Shown here piece by piece: positions 58,576 to 64,000 of a stretch of 64,000 nt of DNA. Position 1 is the first letter of the stretch. Every line of letters starts with the position of its first letter. The translations under genes and the position numbers were made by a program. Under the pieces are notes generated by a model that saw only the letters and a program-made list of their open reading frames with translations, was not told where the DNA came from and did not search any database. Source of the DNA: Clytia hemisphaerica (taxonomy: Eukaryota; Cnidaria; Hydrozoa; Leptothecata; Clytiidae); NCBI GenBank assembly GCA_902728285.1, contig CACVBU010001312.1, positions 248,001 through 312,000 on the forward strand, written 5' to 3'.

Positions 58576-58884
58576 TTAGGTAATCTTTGCTTCATTCAAA
58601 AAGTTCGAAAAAATTCTGCATAAGTTGGCTGGCACATGTCCGACCATTTTCCCATCAGGCAGTTTCACACTAAGAGCAAACCTATCATACTTGTTATTAA
58701 GATCCCTTTCAACCACCATGACCATTCCAGTGTCGGGTTTAATCTTGTAGATATGATATCCCTTGATAACAGATTTGTTGATGATGATATCCTTCATAAT
58801 TATTTGCACTTCAACTTGAAAAGTATCCCTTCTTTTACTATCTATAATCAATACCTCAATATTTGTCCTGAATGAATGAATCAC
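58576..58884 (-). CDS. HIRAN-domain protein of the 6.5 kb element
   Basis: 102 residues. From residue 36 it reads KSVIKGYHIYKIKPDTG, then VVERDLNNKYDRFALSVK and GKMVGHVPANLCRIFSNFL. This is the HIRAN signature (RE-x-x-N-x-YD-x-x-A-hhh, GhVP). HIRAN domains bind 3' DNA ends or recognise damaged or forked DNA, as in HLTF and SNF2-linked proteins. The family's usual segment after NFL is missing, so further exons may be lost or lie elsewhere. It is transcribed from the right end inward, on the same strand as the DUF6589-like gene. Confidence 0.7.
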   Translation of the reverse strand: MIHSFRTNIEVLIIDSKRRDTFQVEVQIIMKDIIINKSVIKGYHIYKIKPDTGMVMVVERDLNNKYDRFALSVKLPDGKMVGHVPANLCRIFSNFLNEAKIT

Positions 58885-59012
58885 CCGATGGCCGTATGAT
58901 CACTCGATCGGTCGCGTCCTTTTTGTCCGGAGGTCGACTTTCTCTAATCAGGTGATAATCACCCGAATGACGGTACAATCACTCGATTGACGCAAAGTGC
59001 GGTACTGCTTAC

Positions 59013-59490
59013 GAAAATATCCTCCTTTATGATGGAAATAGGGTTGGGTAGGTAGGCCAAGCAGTGTTAATTAGACACCACGACAGATAAAAGATAGTAA
59101 AAAGATGTGTTTAGTGAAAGTATAAAAACGCGCAATAGTATAAAATAAAACACGGAAACAGCCGAAGAAACTAAAATACCAATGAGAAAAGAAGTATACT
59201 TTCTACTAAACAAAGTTGCCACACCTTTGACTCGTTCCTGCCACAACGTTGAAGAAAGCATACTAGAAGAGAAGGAACTAGGATTGGATTGCCACTATCC
59301 AACCCTGTCGCTCCCACACACATTTTATAGTTCAAAAAATAAGATGGAAAGAGTGGGGAAAGATGAGAATTTAAAAAGTCGGACTAGAACCCGGTTCGAA
59401 GCCCCGTACACCCGTCACCGCTCACCGCAAGAGTAAATCTTGAGAGAGTTGAAATCTTGAAAATTCTGAAAAATGACGAACTATAACCCG
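59013..59490. other. Right flank of the 6.5 kb element, non-coding
   Basis: A minus-strand motif GAACCGGGTTCTAGTCC (59382-59398) lies downstream of the RT fragment and resembles a tRNA T arm; a similar motif follows the other RT fragment at 50711-50727. Confidence 0.4.
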
Positions 59491-59860
59491 TCAAAGACTG
59501 CAATCTAACTTTGCGTTTTCAGCACCTTGACATCGCATTCTTTGTATAAAAACTTTGTCTTTAACTTTCAAGTCCTCGAAAAGTAGCGTAGAACGAGCAA
59601 TCCTGAGAAGTTCACCAACAAAAGCAGAATAAAAAATCGATTCTGGCAAGTTGCTGTCTTTATGTGGCATTTGAACTATAGAAAAAGGAAATGCATCCCG
59701 TTTATCAAACAACTAATAAATAAAAATCCCGTCTTTGATGGTAATATCCAGGTTTAAAAGGGAAGCATGATTACCAGAGTGCTCAATTTTGAGTTCAAGC
59801 ACATCTGGATAGATATCTCTATACTAGCCAGTACCCGGTGTCGCACGCCGGTTAAGCTGT
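59491..59860 (-). pseudogene. Second reverse transcriptase fragment, with in-frame TAG
   Basis: Reads YPDVLELKIEHSGNHASLLN, then LDITIKDGIFIY, a TAG near 59713, then LFDKRDAFPFSIVQMPH, SNLPESIFYSAFVGELLRIA and FIQRMRCQGAENAKL. It is clearly the same family as 50059-50589 but diverged, and truncated at both ends. Confidence 0.75.
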
Positions 59861-60735
59861 AGTTGAACACACTAAAAGTCCTTTGGATGTTAAAGCTGGC
59901 TTAAAAAACGATCAAATGAATAAAAAGATATCTTCATAGTTTGACTCTAACCCTCCCCCAGAGATCTTTTTCTCGCTTCGCTCGCATTGAATAACCCGTC
60001 CAGTTTTCGACAATTTGAGAAAATGTCATGGTAAAGAGGAGTGAAATGTTATAATGACAATTCTTCATGAAAAAGCGGGAAAGCCACAAAGAATAGTGCA
60101 ACTTTGTTTTTATCAGATCTAAAAAGATAAATAAGTCAATTCTAAATTATTTTTTTAACCCTTGTCATAACTTTTCGAATTTAAACATGTAACATAACGT
60201 ACACAGTTAAAAAACTACTTTCTCCTCTTGCTTTTTATCTCCCTTTGAATGCTGTTATTGTGCGACAAACTTTTTAAATTTATGTTTTGATTTTTACATT
60301 TCAAATGTTCTTTTCTATAAAAGAAACTTGTTTTGTTTTGGAAAGAATTTGAATATCACTAATAAATACGATCGTCAAACACATTCGAAAACATTTCAAA
60401 CAAAAGAAGAGAGAAAAACAGGATCAGGCCAAGCTGGGCAGAAATTAAAATTACCAAATGAAGATGGGCCTTAAATTTCAAAACAAAGGTTGAATAAAGT
60501 CTAAACCAGGCTCTATCCGATCTGTCAATCAAAACAAACTTATTGAGAAAAAAACATTGCTTGCGAAATCTTTTGCAAATGGCGCAAATCCAATAGAACA
60601 AATTTGTGAAGCAAGAGACTAAAAATCGTAATTCTAAAACACAAACAAAGCGAAAACGAAAGTGGTAACACACAGACACACAAAGCACCTCCAGGGTACT
60701 CCTGGATTAAAGCAGCTGTTCCGAAAAAAAAGATT
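59861..60735. other. Non-coding
   Basis: No supportable gene; the minus-strand ORF at 60359-60688 is low-complexity hydrophobic and unrecognised. Confidence 0.4.
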
Positions 60736-60915
60736 GGATACCTGGAAAATATATATCTGTTCTGATAAAAATTTGATGCTCCTGTAAAAAAATAGCTGTT
60801 CTTAAGATACTCTGCCTGGAAAAAAAATTGCGTCTCCTAGAAAGAAAAAAAAATTGGGTCTCCTGGAAAAAAAAAATATTATTATTAGGTCTCCTGGAAA
60901 AAATTATCTGGAAAA
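60736..60915 (+). repeat. Degenerate tandem repeat of GGTCTCCTGGAAAAAAAATT
   Basis: Six or so units of 25-40 bp, each CTCCTGGAAAAA or a variant followed by a T/A-rich spacer. The plus-strand ORF across it is probably not real. Confidence 0.55.
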
Positions 60916-61125
60916 ACTTCAGAAAACTTCAACAACATTGAGAAAATTTCTCGATTTGTCGGGTATAAGCAAGGACCATTGTATAGCTATATTACCGTGT
61001 TTCCGGGCGAGGGGTCTGGGACTAGCAAACTTTTTTGGAGGGAAAAAAATTAAAGCGAGCGCCGATTCTTTGTTTTGATTTGAAATTTTTTTAAGAAAGA
61101 ATTGCTGACACTCAAAGTTCAGAAA

Positions 61126-62653
61126 ATGGTCACATGGAGCTGTGGTTCTGCACTATGTTGTAATACATACCAGACAAAAACTGAGGGACTTACCAAATAT
61201 CGACTACCTAGGAAGAATCAGTGTAGAGAGTCTATGCGAAAGTTTTCAAAACATCTGGATGGAACTGGGAGAATGGTTTCATTTGCTCTGCACATTGGAA
61301 GGATGGTAAACGTTTATCATCATCGCACTTACCAGAAATAATTGTTCCACCAAAACAAATGGATTTGATTAGGGTAAAATTTGAACGTGCTGAAAAACTT
61401 TATAGATCTTTAAAAACACCAAATGAAAAAATCTCCAATCAATACAAGCAAGCTAAGTTGAGATTAACAACAGCCATATCTGCCAACTCACAACCACCAC
61501 CACCAATCGCTACCCCTCGAAGAAAGCTGATTCGTAAGCCATCTATGAGCCTTAAAGAAAAAACCCCATCATCACCATCCAAAGCAGAATATCGTAAACA
61601 ATGCTTTACTCTTACAGAACAGTTGAAGCAAGCCCAAGAAAAAATATCGAAACTTGAGACAGAACTTGTCAAAAAATAAAACCTCCTGAAAGAAGAAAGA
61701 AAAAAAACATTAAAAATTTATCAACTATTTACGACCTACAAGCTACTGAAATAAATTATGAAACTCTTACGTTAACACAGCCAAATGAAAAAGCTATTGA
61801 ATATTTATGCGGTATCGATCTTGAAAAATTTAACTTGATTTTCGATTGCATCCAACCTTACACACACCTTATACCTTATCCTGACAATCGCAAAGTAACT
61901 AAATTTTCCCTTGAGACTCAACTCCTTGTCACCTTAACAATTTGTCGTCACGGAATGGATAAAAAATTAATGGCTTTTATTCTTAATTCTTCTCCTTCAA
62001 CTGTAAGCAGAATATTCAATGCCTGGGTTATATTTCTCTCAACTGTTTTCAACAGAGTCGATTTGACGCCAACTCATGGGTTTTTGTTAAAAATGATGCC
62101 TGAAGCTTTTGTCAAAACAGGACATGGTACTACAGATTTGATTATTGATGCAACAGAATTTAAGTTTCAAGCAGCCTCAAATTATGAACTTAGCAGCTTA
62201 ATGTTTTCCAATTATAAAAACACGACAACAGGCAAGGTTTTGGTTGGAATTGCTCCACACGGTATGGGTTTAATTTTCAGTGATGTTTATCCAGGCTCAA
62301 TCTCAGATTCATCAATTACTGAGAAAACAGGGATTTTGCAATTTGTTGAAGAGGGTCATGAGGTTATGAGTGACAAAGGATTTGCCATTCAAGACTTATG
62401 TTCTATCAAAGGAATTTATTTAAATCGACCGAAACAAAAAGAAAACGACCAATTTGAACAGTCAGATATTAAATCTAATTTTGACATTGCTTCAACTAGA
62501 ATCCATGTCGAAAGATTTATTGGGCGTGTTCGTGATTGGACTATTTTGAATAATACTTGGCCTTTAACGAAAATGGATATACTTTGCCCAACTTGGCAAA
62601 CACTTTGCCATGTTGTGAATTTGACTTTGCCCCCTATTGGTCCAAAGGAGTAG
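61126..62653 (+). pseudogene. THAP-domain plus DDE_4 transposase (Harbinger/ISL2EU-like), frameshifted
   Basis: The N-terminal region from about 61126 has a THAP-like zinc finger: WSCGSALCCNTY, YRLPRKNQCRESMRKF, then in a shifted frame FICSAHWKDGKRLSSSHLPE and IIVPPKQ (the Cys-Cys-Cys-His spacing fits). A coiled-coil linker follows (61359-61676). Then comes a DDE_4 (HARBI1-type) domain: ETQLLVTLTICRHG, PSTVSRIFNAW, LIIDATEFKFQ (Asp), FSDVYPGSISDSSI (Asp), EVMSDKGFAIQDL and IHVERFIGRVRDW (Glu). Lesions: a frameshift in the THAP part near 61265, TAA at 61677 and a frameshift in an A run near 61705. The catalytic domain (61835-62653) is intact. Confidence 0.8.
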
Positions 62654-63019
62654 CTTTTCAGTAATTATTTTTAACAATTTAAAAATTTTGAATCTTTTAA
62701 CTTAATTTTCATCTTAATAATAAATAATAATTAATATATTAGATATTAATTAAATTACAGTAATAATGAATAAATTAACTAAATAAATAATTAATAAAAT
62801 AAATAAATAATAAATAATAAAACAATATTCTCTAAAAATATTAGACAAACATACTCTTAAAAAATACTTTTAGAGTCAAGTTTTTGAATCAAGTCTTAAA
62901 ATACTGTAAAAGCTAATTCAAGTACAGTAGTATTTTTTTCACTTTGTAGTTGAATATTTATTTTTCCTTAAATTCTTTATTCTCTTGGTTAAATCTTGCT
63001 TACTCATATTATGAACTGT
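62654..63019. other. Non-coding, AT-rich with (AATAAATA)n-like stretches
   Basis: 62700-62830 is almost pure AATAATAAATAA-type sequence. No gene. Confidence 0.5.
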
Positions 63020-63848
63020 TTAACCCTACCTACTGAGAGGGGGGGTACAAAGTGCCCCCCCCCCTGTTAGAAAATTGGCTGGCATTTTTTAACTAGTGAG
63101 GCTATGAAGCTGAAATTTTATGACTTTTCATCAAATTTTATGGGGGATGTTTTGGTTAAAAATTTTTTTTCATTGGTCCATTATTTTAGTCCTAATGACA
63201 GGTTTGTCGGTGACCACTACAATCCCACAACTGCAGCGCAGGCTATTTTGCTCTTTTTTATGTGCTTACTCCTAGATACAATAACATGTTACCAGGTATA
63301 CTTTAATGGTCCATTTCATTTGTACTGCTTCTATTAGATCTTAAAGTAGAATTAGCAGCAAAAAATAAATATAAATATGACAAAAAAAGTATCACCGACT
63401 TGAAAAAGTTGAAATGTTCTGATTTTACGCGGTTTTGAAAGTTTAAAACATTTTCTTCGGTTTTGGCGCGCTATAGTAGAACGTGACGACAAAATTGTTG
63501 ATTTAGATTTTAATTTCCATTTAGTACATTGTGAAAGCTTTCAAATAAAAGCAAAATGAAGGAGAATGTGTTTCTCCATCTGTTTCAATAGCAATTTTAA
63601 GAAACATCAATTTTTTTGAGTTTTTTGGGTGATTTTTGCCAATTGTTGATACAATTGATGACGTCATCAAAAATTGCATTCAATTTTCAAAAAAAAGTTT
63701 TGATAAATTTGTTTGTTATAGGTTAAAGCATTGCTGTACCAAATTTCATGACCAAATAATGTTCGTATCCTAAGTTATCCACGGGGGGCACTATGTGCCC
63801 CCCTTTCAGTTCTAAGGGACCCAAATAGCTCTCAGTAGGTAGGGTTAA
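63020..63848. mobile_element. TTAA-flanked MITE, 0.82 kb, piggyBac-like ends
   Basis: TTAA-CCCTACCTACTGAGAG on the left and CTCTCAGTAGGTAGGG-TTAA on the right are perfect inverted repeats. A CCC start next to TTAA is typical of piggyBac. Just inside lie GTGCCCCCCCCCC and GGGGGCACTATGTGCCCCCC. The short ORF at 63104-63337 is unrecognised. Confidence 0.85.
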
Positions 63849-64000
63849 AACAATGTTTTATATTATTTATTGGAATATTGATTAAAGTAACAATTTGTTT
63901 TTTTCCATATTTTGTTACAAAAAAGTTATCTATTTTCAAAGGAAAAATAATTCTGAGTGCATATTTTATTTGAAAACTCATATGTATGCTTATTTTGTTT

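Larger units (their letters stand above)
52543..59007. mobile_element. 6.5 kb TIR transposon with DUF6589-like, PHD-like and HIRAN genes
   Basis: The left end CAGTACCGCACTTTGCGTC (52543) and the right end GACGCAAAGTGCGGTACTG (to 59007) are identical over 19 bp and stay similar for about 29 bp. CTTAC flanks both ends (52538-52542 and 59008-59012), a 5 bp target duplication. Subterminal copies of CCCGATYGAGTGA, partly palindromic, cluster at 52566-52655 and 58875-58990. It contains three gene-like units and one later hAT MITE. The 5 bp duplication and termini do not match hAT (8), Tc1 (TA), piggyBac (TTAA) or PIF/Harbinger (3). I cannot name the superfamily. Confidence 0.85.

Noticed and set aside
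63104-63337. 77-residue ORF in the last MITE
   Set aside because: Hydrophobic, unrecognised, and inside a non-autonomous element.

Overview
This is AT-rich animal DNA with intron-containing genes and a very dense load of transposable elements. Families present are a PHD/EEP/RT LINE, a Helentron-type Helitron, DUF6589-type and CACTA-like transposase genes, a THAP/DDE_4 transposase, Tc1/mariner, RT fragments with a possible hammerhead ribozyme, and many MITEs. Together they suggest an early-branching metazoan, most likely a cnidarian. This is inference; no ribosomal or mitochondrial marker is present.

Layout. 1-7 kb: non-coding, with TTAA-flanked MITEs and a decayed PIF1-type helicase (minus). 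7-17 kb: minus-strand exons of a DUF6589-like transposase-type gene (7.6-11.3 kb) and a CACTA-like gene (13.7-16.6 kb), with TA-flanked and TTAA-flanked MITEs and a tRNA-like sequence. 17.1-21.8 kb: one nearly full-length LINE (minus) with two frameshifts in ORF2. 22-31 kb: gene fragments (zinc finger, AAA+ ATPase), tandem repeats, MITEs and a tRNA-derived sequence. 32.0-39.2 kb: a decayed Helentron with a 2A-like peptide, a papain-like cysteine protease, DUF6570-like, HUH Rep, PIF1 helicase and EEP endonuclease regions, broken by a 0.69 kb foldback insertion. 40.1-43.5 kb: an intact six-exon RPA-like OB-fold gene, the best candidate for a functional gene here. 45.8-47.3 kb: a Tc1/mariner transposase. 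47.5-52.4 kb: SR-protein-like fragment, hAT MITE, RT fragment, hammerhead-like core and palindromic AT repeats.

52,543-59,007 is a 6,465 bp element bounded by near-identical terminal inverted repeats (TIRs) and a perfect 5 bp direct repeat (CTTAC). It carries a three-exon DUF6589-like gene (minus), an interleaved plus-strand gene with an octapeptide repeat and a PHD-like tail, and a HIRAN-domain ORF. Each of the first two genes has an exon inside the other's intron. This is my best candidate for a little-described mobile system. The window ends with a second RT fragment, a THAP/DDE_4 transposase and an 0.82 kb TTAA-flanked MITE.

Most element ORFs carry frameshifts, often in homopolymers, so they look like old copies. 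I cannot exclude assembly indels. Exon boundaries were read by eye from GT/AG signals and reading frame.
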